This document shows, piece after piece, positions 34,026 through 47,614 of a stretch of DNA of 64,000 nt. Position 1 is the first letter of the stretch, and every line of letters starts with the position of its first letter. The position numbers were made by a program, and so were the translations under genes. The DNA is taken from positions 94,205,608 to 94,269,607 of the forward strand of contig JAIOJX010000025.1 of the NCBI GenBank assembly GCA_022376925.1. Reading direction: 5' to 3'. The DNA is from Tragulus kanchil (taxonomy: Eukaryota > Chordata > Mammalia > Artiodactyla > Tragulidae). The notes beneath the pieces are model-generated. The model did no database searches and was not told the DNA's origin. It saw only the letters and a program-made list of their open reading frames with translations.

Positions 34026-34971
34026 CCACTATATCCACAAGTCTGTATCATCTTCCCTTGTGGATGATGAGGAAGACAACCAGGTGGATTTTAAATCAGT
34101 ATCAGTGACTACTCTTACTGTCTGTACCAATGAGAAACGTGTCAAGTTGCTTACAGTTAACAGGATGAGCAGTTGGGTGGAAGGTATACAAAATATACAA
34201 AATTAGTAATCCATATTTGGTACTAAATCTATCATAAAACTTCAAGTCAAATGTCAGCAGTCAGTATGACAAAAGGGATTAAACTTTCATCACTTAGATG
34301 TCTCCTTTCTGAGTTGCCCCAAACTATCTACACTTTCAATTTAATAGTAGAAAATAAAGATAGAATCCTACTGTTGGAAACCCTAGCTCATCTGATTCAT
34401 ACTAGGGATCTGTTACAGTGAAATTTTAATTCCTCTTCTGGAATCTACTCCCTCAGTCAATTGAGAATGCTTTGTTCACACCTCTCACTGAATACACCCC
34501 TGCCTCAGTTGGGAACGTTCAGGCTGCAGTGCACACTGTCACATGTAATCTCTTCTGATTCATTCTTTCAAGACTGTATGCTATATTTTGCAGATCATGA
34601 CAGAACCTCTATTCACAAATTAAAATAATTTAACACATTAAGGAAATATTGGGCATTTTTTGATTATAAAAGTATATTTTATCTCATCCTTTCACAAGAA
34701 ACAATTTAAGGTATTTAGAAGTCTTCAGCAAGGTTATCAACTCTGAATGAGCCAAGGTAATAGGGCAGAACAGCAGCAAATGTGGAATGATGCTTAGAGA
34801 AAGCAGCAGGTCCACTGCACTCAGGTTATTAAGATTACTGATAGCTGGCTTTTGAGCCCATCATAATTTTTTAATATGTTTTCAAATTAATAGTAAGCTG
34901 GGCAGTGAACTGCCATAGGGCAGTAATAGAGAAGGATAATAATATGAGCCTGGAGGGTAGATGGATGCTGC

Positions 34972-35137
34972 TGATATGAACTTAATCCTTGCAATAATCT
35001 TGCAAGGTGCCACCTCTCTAATAATCCCCTGCTGAGAAAAAGTGTGTTATCTGGTCAGAGTTCACACTCAATGACTTGTCAGAGGTCACACTAAATGAGA
35101 GCCAGGACTGGATCCCAGGTCTTTCTGACTTCCAAAT
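34972..35137 (-). mobile_element. MIR relic, copy 2
   Basis: Second copy of 33860-34025. Its last part appears a third time from 36179. Confidence 0.6.
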
Positions 35138-35924
35138 CCACTATATCCACAAGTCTGTATCATCTTCCCTTGTGGATGATGAGGAAGACAACCAGGTGGA
35201 TTTTAAATCAGTATCAGTGACTACTCTTACTGTCTGTACCAATGAGAAACGTGTCAAGTTGCTTACAGTTAACAGGATGAGCAGTTGGGTGGAAGGTATA
35301 CAAAATATACAAAATTAGTAATCCATATTTGGTACTAAATCTATCATAAAACTTCAAGTCAAATGTCAGCAGTCAGTATGACAAAAGGGATTAAACTTTC
35401 ATCACTTAGATGTCTCCTTTCTGAGTTGCCCCAAACTATCTACACTTTCAATTTAATAGTAGAAAATAAAGATAGAATCCTACTGTTGGAAACCCACACT
35501 CTGAGCTGCCATTCTATGAATTCCAAGTCCTCATATTCACCCCAATTCTGACTTTCATTTCTTACTCAACTCTCACTCTAGTCCACATCTTGCCTTCTGC
35601 TGCTATACTCTGTTCTTCCTTGACAGTTTATCTCCAAAGTACTATCAATCTAGTCTGAGGGGTACAGCAGGCTTTTACTGAATGTTTGAGATACTGGAAA
35701 TAAACTTTATCTCAGCAAACCACTCAAAACAGAATATAACTAAGCTCCCTGCAAATCCCAACAAAGAAAATTCCCTAGTGCCCATCTTTCCTCCTGAAGG
35801 ACCCTGGCTGGCTTCCCATAACTTAGCAAGATTCTCCTTCATTTGCTTTGTTTTTATGTCTGAAAGGCCTTATTTCCAAGTCATATTCCAAGTACTTTCT
35901 AAGTTTCATCTAAATAGCTTTTGG

Positions 35925-36178
35925 AGGCTTCCCTGGTGGTCCAGTGGGTAAAGAGTCCCCCTTGCAGCACAAGGGGCACCAGTTCGATCCCTGGCCTGGG
36001 AAGATCCCACGTGCCGCAGAGTGGCTGGACTGGTGTGTCCAATTATGAGCCAGCGCTCTGGAGCACACGCGCCCAGAACCTGTGCTCTGCAATAAGAGGC
36101 CACTGCAATGGGAGGCCCACACAGGCCAAAGAACAAAGTTGGATGAAAACAAATAAATGAAAGACAGACCAAAAAACA
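35925..36178 (+). mobile_element. CHR-like SINE, copy 1
   Basis: From ggcttccctggtggtccagt to aaacaaataaatgaaagac. It ends at the duplication junction. Confidence 0.9.
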
Positions 36179-37004
36179 GAGCCAGGACTGGATCCCAGGT
36201 CTTTCTGACTTCCAAATCCACTATATCCACAAGTCTGTATCATCTTCCCTTGTGGATGATGAGGAAGACAACCAGGTGGATTTTAAATCAGTATCAGTGA
36301 CTACTCTTACTGTCTGTACCAATGAGAAACGTGTCAAGTTGCTTACAGTTAACAGGATGAGCAGTTGGGTGGAAGGTATACAAAATATACAAAATTAGTA
36401 ATCCATATTTGGTACTAAATCTATCATAAAACTTCAAGTCAAATGTCAGCAGTCAGTATGACAAAAGGGATTAAACTTTCATCACTTAGATGTCTCCTTT
36501 CTGAGTTGCCCCAAACTATCTACACTTTCAATTTAATAGTAGAAAATAAAGATAGAATCCTACTGTTGGAAACCCACACTCTGAGCTGCCATTCTATGAA
36601 TTCCAAGTCCTCATATTCACCCCAATTCTGACTTTCATTTCTTACTCAACTCTCACTCTAGTCCACATCTTGCCTTCTGCTGCTATACTCTGTTCTTCCT
36701 TGACAGTTTATCTCCAAAGTACTATCAATCTAGTCTGAGGGGTACAGCAGGCTTTTACTGAATGTTTGAGATACTGGAAATAAACTTTATCTCAGCAAAC
36801 CACTCAAAACAGAATATAACTAAGCTCCCTGCAAATCCCAACAAAGAAAATTCCCTAGTGCCCATCTTTCCTCCTGAAGGACCCTGGCTGGCTTCCCATA
36901 ACTTAGCAAGATTCTCCTTCATTTGCTTTGTTTTTATGTCTGAAAGGCCTTATTTCCAAGTCATATTCCAAGTACTTTCTAAGTTTCATCTAAATAGCTT
37001 TTGG

Positions 37005-37258
37005 AGGCTTCCCTGGTGGTCCAGTGGGTAAAGAGTCCCCCTTGCAGCACAAGGGGCACCAGTTCGATCCCTGGCCTGGGAAGATCCCACGTGCCGCAGA
37101 GTGGCTGGACTGGTGTGTCCAATTATGAGCCAGCGCTCTGGAGCACACGCGCCCAGAACCTGTGCTCTGCAATAAGAGGCCACTGCAATGGGAGGCCCAC
37201 ACAGGCCAAAGAACAAAGTTGGATGAAAACAAATAAATGAAAGACAGACCAAAAAAAC
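37005..37258 (+). mobile_element. CHR-like SINE, copy 2
   Basis: Second copy of 35925-36178, followed by the natural downstream sequence. Confidence 0.9.
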
Positions 37259-38869
37259 ACAAATGAGCTACAAAGACATTTAAAAAAAATAGTTTTTGAG
37301 ATCTGGGCTATGTTTAGTGGGATCTCAACTCTAACACAACTCACTCTAAAGTGACTATCCTCTCCCATAAGACAGTTATTACCATAGAAGGAATTCTACC
37401 TGTTCCTGAGCCAGAGCACACAAACTAGAGTCAGCTCTAAAATTTAATTATCATACAGTAAAATTATCATATAATAAAAGACAGTATACTTTCATAGTAT
37501 ACAATTGTATGAATTTAAGCACATGAAGTCAGTGCCACAGTCCCCTAGACTGTTACCCCTTAAGTCATTCTCTCATCTGGTGACCACTGATCTACTTTCT
37601 ATCCCTACAGTTCTATATTTTCAATAATGTCACATAATAGAATCATACAGTATCTAACCTTTTGAAACTGTTTCTTTCACTTGTTATGACAATTCGGAGA
37701 TTATCCAAGTTGTCATATGTATCAACAGTTTATCCCTTTTTATTAATATTAGTAGTATTCCATTGTATTATGGAGGTACCACAAAGGACTTTCAGTTTTA
37801 AGCTATTATAAGAGATGCAATAAACATCCATGCACAAGTTATTTTGTGAGAATAAGTTTTCATTTCTCTGGAGTAAATACCCAAGAGTGGGCATTTTAAC
37901 TTTCCTGTATGCTGTTGGGTTATTTTAAAAATCTAATATAATGATATCTGGATTATTTTGTTTAGACTATTTATATTTAAAATAATTATTGATATGTTTG
38001 AATTTGTGATCTACCTTTTTGTTATTTGCTCTTTCTTCCCTGTTTTTCATTGCTCTTTTTCTTCATTTCCCCCTCTTTTTACATTAAACATTTTCTAGTG
38101 TTCCACATTTATTTATTGACTTTTTATTATATTTCTTTGTATAGTTACTTGTGACTGCTCTACAGATTACAATAGCTAGCTTTTCAAAGTCTAATTAGAA
38201 TCAATAATTTACTATTTCAATGGAATTTAGAAACTTTACTACAACATAGCTCTCATCATCCTTCTTTCCTTTGAGTTACAGCAATCTTAAATATTACATC
38301 TGTGTACACTGAAAACTCCGTAACAATTCTAATTTTTTAATCATCAATGTATTTTTAAAGAATTCAAGAAAAGTCCATTATATTTATCCACATATCCACT
38401 ATTCTGTTGCTCTTCCTTCATTAATGATGTTCCAAAATTCCTTCGGGTAGCATTCCCCTTCTGTCCAAAGAACCTCCTTCAAATTTTACTTAGTAGAGGC
38501 AGGCTGACTGTAAATTTTCTGCCTTTTCCCTTACCTGCAAATGACTTGTCTTACCTTCATTTGGCAGGGGGTAGTTTGAATACAGAATTCTATGCTGATT
38601 TCATTTCTTTCAGCACTTAAACACTGCCACTTAGGGCCTCCAAAGTTTCTGGGGTGAAGCCCACATTCCCCTATAGGTAATATGCTGTTTTTCTTTGGTT
38701 CATTTCAAGTATTTATGCATTTTTTAGAAGTTTGATTATGATGTCATGGTATGGATTTCTTTGGATTTATCTTACTTAGTAACCTGCATATTTATGTCTT
38801 TCGCCAACTTTGGAAAATTTTCAGTTTTTGTTATTATTTTTTTTTTGGCTACTTCTGTTGGTCCCATCT

Positions 38870-39170
38870 TTTTTTTTGCGGGGGGGAGTTGGGGAGGGAG
38901 GGGGACAGGCAGGCTACTTCTATTAGTCTTTCATTTATCTATTTTCATTCATCTTTGTTCTTTGGCCCGTGTGGGCCTCCCATCACGGTGGCCTCTGTTG
39001 TCGCAGAGCACCGGCTCTGGGTGCATGCGCGCCAGAGCTCTGGCTCGGTAATTGGACACATGGGTCCAGCCACTCCACGGCACGTGGGATCTTCCCAGGC
39101 CAGGGATGGAACCAGCGCCCCTTGCACTGCAAGGCGGTGTCCTTACCCACTGGATCACTAGGGAAGCCCC
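38870..39170 (-). mobile_element. CHR-like SINE in L1, copy 1
   Basis: From the G-rich tail side (38880) to gatcactagggaagcccc. Confidence 0.88.
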
Positions 39171-39320
39171 TTTATTATTTTTAATACCACATTCTTTTGC
39201 TTGTCTCCTGCTAGGATTCCAATGACATGAATGTCAGACCTTCTGTTCTTCCCCGACAAAGACCCTGAACTCCTGTTATTTTCTTCCTGTCTTTTTAAAA
39301 TCTCTCCCCGCATCATGCCT

Positions 39321-39545
39321 CCTTTTTTTTAAAATTTATATTTCTTTTCATCCATCTTTTTTATTCTTTGGCATGTGTGGGCCTCCCATTGCAGTGGCCT
39401 CTCTCACTCCAGAGTGCTGGCTCATCATTGGAAACACCGGCCCAGCTGCTCTGTGGCAGGTGGGATCTTCCCAGGCCAGGGATCTAACTGGTGCCCCTTC
39501 CACTGCAAGGCAGACTCTTTACCCACTGGACAACCAAGGAAGCCC
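39321..39545 (-). mobile_element. CHR-like SINE in L1, copy 1
   Basis: Second, shorter element: catgtgtgggcctcccattg to caaccaaggaagccc, lacking part of the body. Confidence 0.85.
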
Positions 39546-39963
39546 TCCTCTTTTAATCTTTGTTACTCAGTTTGCATCATTCCTCTTGATCTATCTTCAA
39601 GATCACTGATTCTATCCTCTGTCATCTTCACTCTGCTACTGAAACCATCCAGGTCTTCATTTATTATGGTATTTTTTCCCCTCAAACTTAGGGGCCTTTT
39701 TCTTTCAGCACTTAAACACTGCCACTTAGGGCCTCCAAAGTTTCTGGGGTGAAGCCCACATTCCCCTATAGGTAATATGCTGTTTTTCTTTGGTTCATTT
39801 CAAGTATTTATGCATTTTTTAGAAGTTTGATTATGATGTCATGGTATGGATTTCTTTGGATTTATCTTACTTAGTAACCTGCATATTTATGTCTTTCGCC
39901 AACTTTGGAAAATTTTCAGTTTTTGTTATTATTTTTTTTTTGGCTACTTCTGTTGGTCCCATC

Positions 39964-40264
39964 TTTTTTTTTGCGGGGGTGGTTGGGGAGGGAGGGGAGC
40001 CGGCGGGCCACTTCTATTAGTCTTTCATTTATCTATTTTCATTCATCTTTGTTCTTTGGCCCGTGTGGGCCTCCCATCACAGTGGCCTCTGTTGTCTCAG
40101 AGCACCGGCTCTGGGTGCATGCGCGCCAGAGCTCTGGCTCGGTAATTGGACACATGGGTCCAGCCACTCCACGGCACGTGGGATCTTCCCAGGCCAGGGA
40201 TGGAACCAGCGCCCCTTGCACTGCAAGGCGGTGTCCTTACCCACTGGATCACTAGGGAAGCCCC
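39964..40264 (-). mobile_element. CHR-like SINE in L1 (duplicate copy)
   Basis: Second copy of 38870-39170. Confidence 0.88.
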
Positions 40265-40414
40265 TTTATTATTTTTAATACCACATTCTTTTGCTTGTCT
40301 CCTGCTAGGATTCCAATGACATGAATGTCAGACCTTCTGTTCTTCCCCGACAAAGACCCTGAACTCCTGTTATTTTCTTCCTGTCTTTTTAAAATCTCTC
40401 CCCGCATCATGCCT

Positions 40415-40639
40415 CCTTTTTTTTAAAATTTATATTTCTTTTCATCCATCTTTTTTATTCTTTGGCATGTGTGGGCCTCCCATTGCAGTGGCCTCTCTCA
40501 CTCCAGAGTGCTGGCTCATCATTGGAAACACCGGCCCAGCTGCTCTGTGGCAGGTGGGATCTTCCCAGGCCAGGGATCTAACTGGTGCCCCTTCCACTGC
40601 AAGGCAGACTCTTTACCCACTGGACAACCAAGGAAGCCC
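40415..40639 (-). mobile_element. CHR-like SINE in L1 (duplicate copy)
   Basis: Second copy of 39321-39545. Confidence 0.85.
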
Positions 40640-40649
40640 TCCTCTTTTT

Positions 40650-42943
40650 AATCTTTGTTACTCAGTTTGCATCATTCCTCTTGATCTATCTTCAAGATCA
40701 CTGATTCTATCCTCTGTCATCTTCACTCTGCTACTGAAACCATCCAGGTCTTCATTTTTATTATGGTATTTGTTCTTGGCAAAGAATTTCATTTGTACAT
40801 TTGTTTCACAACAGTTTGAGTCAGCTTTTTGGAACATGTGTACAACAGCTACTATAAAGTTTTCAGATAATTCCAGTATTTATGTCATTTCAGCATCTAT
40901 GTCATTTCAGCATCTACTGTCTCTCCATGTTAGTGGAGATTTTCATGGGTTTTCAGATGCTGAGTACGACTGTATTATGACCATTTTGAGTATTATAAGA
41001 CTCTGGGTCTCAAATCTTCTAGAGAATGTTAACAATTTTGTTAATTTTCAAAGTCTGCGTGCAAATTGGGTTGCATCCAGTGTGCTCCACATAGTGGTCA
41101 GTCTGAAACCTGAGTGGTGGTCTATTTGTTAGGTAAGTTCTCAAAGTCATTTATACGCTAAGTAGGATCAATTTCACACATACAGCCCAGGGATGGGCCC
41201 AAGAGTTCATACCTAACTATATGGAGTTGCTTTCCCAAGCTCCTCCTCTTCTGTGATCTCTGATACTTCCAGGCTTCCTGGGGCTCTCTTTTTCAAGTCT
41301 CCAGCCTCCAGTAGTGCTTCAACAACTGAGTGTGCCTCAGGGCCAAATAGCAAGAGGACCAGAGGAGAAAAATGGTAAATTCACTGCCAGTTCAATGGTA
41401 TTTTAAATTCTGACCTTCTTTCCCAATGCACCTACCATCATTTGCTTTTCAGAGTCATCAAGTGGCTCTATGCATTCTGTCCAGGTTTTATAGTTGCACT
41501 CAGTAAAAGCAACAGGAAGGAAGGTACTTAGTCTGTGAACAGGAACTGGAAACCCAGAGTCTGACTTTTAAAATAACATTTTTCGCCCCACTATGTGTGT
41601 GTGTGTCCACAAACTATCTTTGTTCCACTTGACTAAAATTAAAAATATATATATATATATATTGAAGGCACAGCTCTCCCACCAATGTCCCACCTACAGT
41701 TGTGTTTAACCTAAAAGCTTGATTCCCAGAGGCAGACAGTATCTGTGAGCAGTTGATGCTTCATTTAAGTTATCTGAGCATATCACTTATTTGTGTAATC
41801 TTTGTTACTCAGTTTGCATCATTCCTCTTGATCTATCTTCAAGATCACTGATTCTATCCTCTGTCATCTTCACTCTGCTACTGAAACCATCCAGGTCTTC
41901 ATTTTATTATGGTATTTGTTCTTGGCAAAGAATTTCATTTGTACATTTGTTTCACAACAGTTTGAGTCAGCTTTTTGGAACATGTGTACAACAGCTACTA
42001 TAAAGTTTTCAGATAATTCCAGTATTTATGTCATTTCAGCATCTATGTCATTTCAGCATCTACTGTCTCTCCATGTTAGTGGAGATTTTCATGGGTTTTC
42101 AGATGCTGAGTACGACTGTATTATGACCATTTTGAGTATTATAAGACTCTGGGTCTCAAATCTTCTAGAGAATGTTAACAATTTTGTTAATTTTCAAAGT
42201 CTGCGTGCAAATTGGGTTGCATCCAGTGTGCTCCACATAGTGGTCAGTCTGAAACCTGAGTGGTGGTCTATTTGTTAGGTAAGTTCTCAAAGTCATTTAT
42301 ACGCTAAGTAGGATCAATTTCACACATACAGCCCAGGGATGGGCCCAAGAGTTCATACCTAACTATATGGAGTTGCTTTCCCAAGCTCCTCCTCTTCTGT
42401 GATCTCTGATACTTCCAGGCTTCCTGGGGCTCTCTTTTTCAAGTCTCCAGCCTCCAGTAGTGCTTCAACAACTGAGTGTGCCTCAGGGCCAAATAGCAAG
42501 AGGACCAGAGGAGAAAAATGGTAAATTCACTGCCAGTTCAATGGTATTTTAAATTCTGACCTTCTTTCCCAATGCACCTACCATCATTTGCTTTTCAGAG
42601 TCATCAAGTGGCTCTATGCATTCTGTCCAGGTTTTATAGTTGCACTCAGTAAAAGCAACAGGAAGGAAGGTACTTAGTCTGTGAACAGGAACTGGAAACC
42701 CAGAGTCTGACTTTTAAAATAACATTTTTCGCCCCACTATGTGTGTGTGTGTCCACAAACTATCTTTGTTCCACTTGACTAAAATTAAAAATATATATAT
42801 ATATATATTGAAGGCACAGCTCTCCCACCAATGTCCCACCTACAGTTGTGTTTAACCTAAAAGCTTGATTCCCAGAGGCAGACAGTATCTGTGAGCAGTT
42901 GATGCTTCATTTAAGTTATCTGAGCATATCACTTATTTGTGTA
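40650..42943. repeat. Tandem direct duplication 14 (unit 1147 bp)
   Basis: 40650-41796 recurs from 41797 to about 42943, differing by a T-run length near 40756. Confidence 0.96.
41151..42943 (-). mobile_element. Probable continuation of old L1, with duplicate of the preceding block
   Basis: 41151-41796 (acttccaggcttcctggggc, gagtgtgcctcagggccaaa) looks like more old L1 internal sequence. 41797-42943 repeats 40650-41796. GT and AT microsatellites are at 41592-41606 and 41644-41662, again at about 42740 and 42790. Confidence 0.5.
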
Positions 42944-44222
42944 ATCTTATGTTTGCCCTAGTGTAAGCAATAATTAAACCAAATAGTCTTAACTAAAGAC
43001 AGGAAAGAAAGATTAATTATAATAGACTTCAGTGTAGTCGTTCTCATTTCAGGACCTTTAATACTGGGCTTTAATATTCACATGCAAAACCTGAAAACAC
43101 ACCCTATGAAACGTGTTTAAGAATAGGTTTTTTTAAAGCCATAATTTCAAGTTTGTCATAGATGTTTTTAGATTAAAGAAGCTAAAATCACTGACTAAGT
43201 CAATTAAAACATATGGAGGCCTGTCACAGGCGATGGGAGGGGAGAAGACTGAGTCATCAGCACTTTACTAGTCAGAACAGCATCAGCTGCCAAGAGTGAC
43301 TCAGTTATTTTCAGGAACTCAGCCTTACCAATCACAGCATAATCTGAAGCTGTAGAAGAATTTTAATAGAGAAAGACTGTAAATTAGGAAACTACCTGAC
43401 CGCTCTGAAAGAGGGAATCCTAAAAGAACGAACCACTGCAGTGGGGAGACAGCGTGTGTAACGTTGTGTAGTTAAATGCCTAAGTCTTCCAGTTGATAAC
43501 TAAAGAGCTCTGTAAGAAGACTGAAATTTTAATCCTCAGCTGAAAATATTATCAGTCTCTCAAAATTCAGCACACAATTTTCATGGATGCTTTCTGTTTT
43601 ACAAAATATTTAGGCACCAGAGCATCTGTTTGGGTACCTACAAGAATTAAAATATAAGCTCTAGGAAGACTGTCTCTCACTAGAGAAATGGTAGGAAACA
43701 CTTGTTGAATAAAGTCTCAGGTATCCAAATGCAAGGTCAGGCTTTAAGATGTCTCAAATGACCAAAAAATTACAAATTCTGGTGCTGTGGTTCCTATTAA
43801 AGGAAGGGGAAACAGAATAGTTATTTCAAATTATTAGTGGACTTCAGGGATATTTCAAAGCATCATGGGGGATGGAGAAATTAAAATATTTCAAAAGATA
43901 CATGAATCAGAGAAGTGACAGAACCAAGACAGATTCGAAAAAAATTAATCTGCACTTGATTCATTAAACAAAATATTTTTAAGAAAACACAGCCTCACGC
44001 CCACTGCCAGCCACTGCCCTCTCAGGCCTAACCTGTATGTCTTCTTCACTAATTGATCACCTATGTGTGATCAATTATGACACCTCCATTTCCAGGCCCT
44101 CTCCCCTCTGGAGAATATGGGGTGGGCTAAAAATTCCAAACCTCTAATCCTGACTGGGTCATTCTGGTGACCAGTCCCTGCCCAGGAGACCAACCAAAGC
44201 CACCTTATTAGAACAAAAGATG

Positions 44223-44330
44223 GGCAGTTCCCTGGTATCCTATTGGTAAAGATTCCAGGGGCCCAGGTTCAATCCCTTATCAGGGAACTGAGATCCTTCA
44301 AGACATGCAGCATGCGACCCAACCCCCAAC
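44223..44330 (+). mobile_element. SINE fragment (CHR/Bov-tA head), copy 1
   Basis: cagttccctggtatcctatt, ggcccaggttcaatccctta and cagggaactgagatccttca are a diverged tRNA-like SINE head. Confidence 0.65.
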
Positions 44331-44403
44331 CCTCAGTAGCCTAGAACTCCATGATCACGTAGAAATTTACAAGGGTTTTAGGAGCCTTGTGGAAGGAACA
44401 GGG

Positions 44404-44580
44404 CCATGTGGGTGGGTGGGTGTGTGCACACACACAAATGGAGATTATATGTATAACAGAGTTTTATATATTATAATATATAGGATTGTAAAATTATATT
44501 AGGATTATACATATAATTCTATTATATATTATATAATAAGATTTATACATATAAAACATCCATATATATACTAAAAACAT
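44404..44580. repeat. GT/CA and AT-rich simple repeats
   Basis: gtgggtgggtgggtgtgtgc with cacacacaca, followed by a long TA-rich stretch (44455-44580). Repeated at about 45605-45780 with shorter GT/CA runs. Confidence 0.85.
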
Positions 44581-45423
44581 TTATATAAAGCATTCTTACA
44601 TGCACAAATCCTATTATCTCACAAACATTCTCATCCTCCCAATTTTCACCACATACTTTTAAACACAAGGACTATTTCACTCTTTAGAGCTCAAATATTT
44701 TAACTTAATACAAAGACAACCAAAACCCATGGATAATCCAAAAGAGAATTCAAAAAGACCTTCTACATGAAATCACAAAATACACTGAGAAGTTGACATG
44801 TTTTAACTGTACAACCACAACAAAATACTTTCCACTCCACTTCTTTTCTGAGAAGCTATGTTAAAAGTCTCTATTGCTTACTCACCATTTAAACTATAGT
44901 AAATGTAAAAACTATCTTTGATTAAATCAAAATTATACAGATAAGTTGATCAGCTTTTCGGAAGAAAATGAAGGACCAGAAAATCAAAGTTATGACGCAA
45001 ATCCAGTTTATACCTCCAAAAAGTAAACAACAGACACCTCAAGTTAGTATACTAATTTCAAAGCATCATGGGATGGAGAAATTAAAATATTTCAAAAGAT
45101 ACATGAATCAGAGAAGTGACAGAACCAAGACAGATTCGAAAAAAATTAATCTGCACTTGATTCATTAAACAAAATATTTTTAAGAAAACACAGCCTCACG
45201 CCCACTGCCAGCCACTGCCCTCTCAGGCCTAACCTGTATGTCTTCTTCACTAATTGATCACCTATGTGTGATCAATTATGACACCTCCATTTCCAGGCCC
45301 TCTCCCCTCTGGAGAATATGGGGTGGGCTAAAAATTCCAAACCTCTAATCCTGACTGGGTCATTCTGGTGACCAGTCCCTGCCCAGGAGACCAACCAAAG
45401 CCACCTTATTAGAACAAAAGATG

Positions 45424-45531
45424 GGCAGTTCCCTGGTATCCTATTGGTAAAGATTCCAGGGGCCCAGGTTCAATCCCTTATCAGGGAACTGAGATCCTTC
45501 AAGACATGCAGCATGCGACCCAACCCCCAAC
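45424..45531 (+). mobile_element. SINE fragment (duplicate copy)
   Basis: Second copy of 44223-44330, offset 1201. Confidence 0.65.
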
Positions 45532-46912
45532 CCTCAGTAGCCTAGAACTCCATGATCACGTAGAAATTTACAAGGGTTTTAGGAGCCTTGTGGAAGGAAC
45601 AGGGCCATGTGGGTGGGTGGGTGTGCACACACAAAATGGAGATTATATGTATAACAGAGTTTTATATATTATAATATATAGGATTGTAAAATTATATTAG
45701 GATTATACATATAATTCTATTATATATTATATAATAAGATTTATACATATAAAACATCCATATATATACTAAAAACATTTATATAAAGCATTCTTACATG
45801 CACAAATCCTATTATCTCACAAACATTCTCATCCTCCCAATTTTCACCACATACTTTTAAACACAAGGACTATTTCACTCTTTAGAGCTCAAATATTTTA
45901 ACTTAATACAAAGACAACCAAAACCCATGGATAATCCAAAAGAGAATTCAAAAAGACCTTCTACATGAAATCACAAAATACACTGAGAAGTTGACATGTT
46001 TTAACTGTACAACCACAACAAAATACTTTCCACTCCACTTCTTTTCTGAGAAGCTATGTTAAAAGTCTCTATTGCTTACTCACCATTTAAACTATAGTAA
46101 ATGTAAAAACTATCTTTGATTAAATCAAAATTATACAGATAAGTTGATCAGCTTTTCGGAAGAAAATGAAGGACCAGAAAATCAAAGTTATGACGCAAAT
46201 CCAGTTTATACCTCCAAAAAAAGTAAACAACAGACACCTCAAGTTAGTATACTAGCAAACAGTATAAACTGTAAGGCAAGCATTTTGACAATGACAGAAA
46301 CTTTAGAATTGTGCATATTCATTGATCCAACACTCAAATTTCTAAATGTGTCCTAAAGAAATACTATATACTGCATTGCTACTAACAACAACAACAAAAA
46401 TTTGGTATACACTGTTAATTGAAAATGTAGCTATTAAAAAGACTGATATAAATCAGTGTGAGTATCATGGGAAAATATTTATGACATATTAAGTGGAAGA
46501 GAAAGTTACAAAGAAGTACTGTGATGTAACTCCATTTGAAAATTACACTGATGTTTAAAAATATTTGAACGATACATTTCAAACTAATAACAATTTTTTT
46601 TGTTGTTCAGAGTGATAGAATTAAAGAGTAAAATACTCTACTTCTCTTTCCTTATGGGTATTTAAACTGAGAGCAATAACATGATTACTTTTATAATATG
46701 GAAAATTTTTAAGCTTTTATAAAAGGACTTTTTACCAATTCCCTTTCTTATTCATATCTTTTTTCAATAACACTCTTTTTTATTCAGTGTGATGCAGCAA
46801 CAGGAAACCATTTCCAAGACTGCTGATGGCGTACTATTTTAGACTATATGCTACCTTATAAACAATATCACTTTCTAATCACAATGCAAGAGGCAAGATA
46901 AGGTGTTTCTGG

Positions 46913-47252
46913 GGGGCTTCCCCTGGTGGTCCAGTGGATAAGGACACCGCCTTGCAGTGCAAGGGGCGCCGGTTCGATCCCTGGCCTGGGAAGATCCCAC
47001 GTGCCGCGGAGCGGCTGGACCGATGTGTCCAATCACCGAGCCAGAGCTCTGGAGCGCATGTGCCCAGAGCTGGCACTCTGCGACAACAGACGCCACCGCG
47101 ATGGGAGGCCCACAGGAGCCAAAGAACAAAGACGGATGAAAACGGAGAAATGAAGGACCAATGGAAGTGGTCCGCCCACTCCCCTCCCTCCCCAACCCGA
47201 CCCCCTGCCCAAAATAAATAAATAAATAAATAAATCTTTAAAAAAAAAAAAA
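46913..47252 (+). mobile_element. CHR-like SINE, full length with target-site duplication
   Basis: Nearly the same sequence as the element at 13724. Tail is (AAAT)n then poly-A. Flanked by perfect 13-base repeats aaggtgtttctgg at 46900-46912 and 47253-47265. Low divergence suggests a relatively young insertion. Confidence 0.94.
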
Positions 47253-47614
47253 AAGGTGTTTCTGGAGAGGCTTCCTAAGCATACTAAACCCTACTAGATG
47301 TTTATAGATTCAGGCAAAGTATCCCTGCACTGAGATCAATCTACGAAATTGTAGCCCTCTGTCTACAGGAAACAATGAATATCATCCTGGATAAAGAATG
47401 ATATTTCATTATGTTAAAATGAACAATTCCTCAAGAAGATATGAAGATCTTAATTGTGTGAACACCCCAAAAAAGAGCTTGAAAATACATCTAGCAAAGC
47501 TCAGTCAGAAGAAATTAGCAAATCAGCAATGACAGTCAAAATTTCAACACTATTCTCTCAGTAATTGATAAAAAGTAGAACTTGCAGGGGGAAGGAAATG
47601 CTTGGGGACTTTGG

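Larger units (their letters stand above)
33265..35490. repeat. Tandem direct duplication 11 (unit 1112 bp)
   Basis: 33265-34376 recurs from 34377 at a constant offset of 1112 with near identity. It starts inside the second copy of duplication 10, so about 240 bases occur three times. Confidence 0.96.
35099..37258. repeat. Tandem direct duplication 12 (unit 1080 bp)
   Basis: 35099-36178 recurs as 36179-37258 at constant offset 1080 with no difference that I noticed. It overlaps duplication 11. Confidence 0.96.
38604..40760. repeat. Tandem direct duplication 13 (unit 1095 bp)
   Basis: 38604-39670 recurs from about 39699, offset 1095 then 1094. The copies differ in the G-rich stretch near 38880/39975. 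Copy 1 ends in about 25 garbled bases (39672-39698). Confidence 0.95.
37440..41150 (-). mobile_element. Old L1 (L1M-type) block, antisense, with inserted SINEs
   Basis: Reverse L1 3' signals: taatagaatcatacagtatc, ttaatattagtagtattcca, tgagaataagttttcatttc, taaatacccaagagtgg; then agaagtttgattatgatgtc, tctatcttcaagatcactga, agataattccagtatttatg. The 221-codon frame at 40467-41132 lies entirely in this repeat and an inserted SINE, so it is not a gene. Partly duplicated by duplications 13 and 14. Confidence 0.8.
43852..46254. repeat. Tandem direct duplication 15 (unit 1.20 kb)
   Basis: 43852-45054 recurs from 45055 to about 46254, offset 1203 then 1201. Differences are G-run, GT/CA-run and A-run lengths. 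Confidence 0.95.

Noticed and set aside
40467..41132. 221-codon open frame, the longest in the window
   Set aside because: It runs through an antisense CHR-like SINE into antisense old L1 sequence, and most of it recurs in a duplicated block. No protein family is recognisable.
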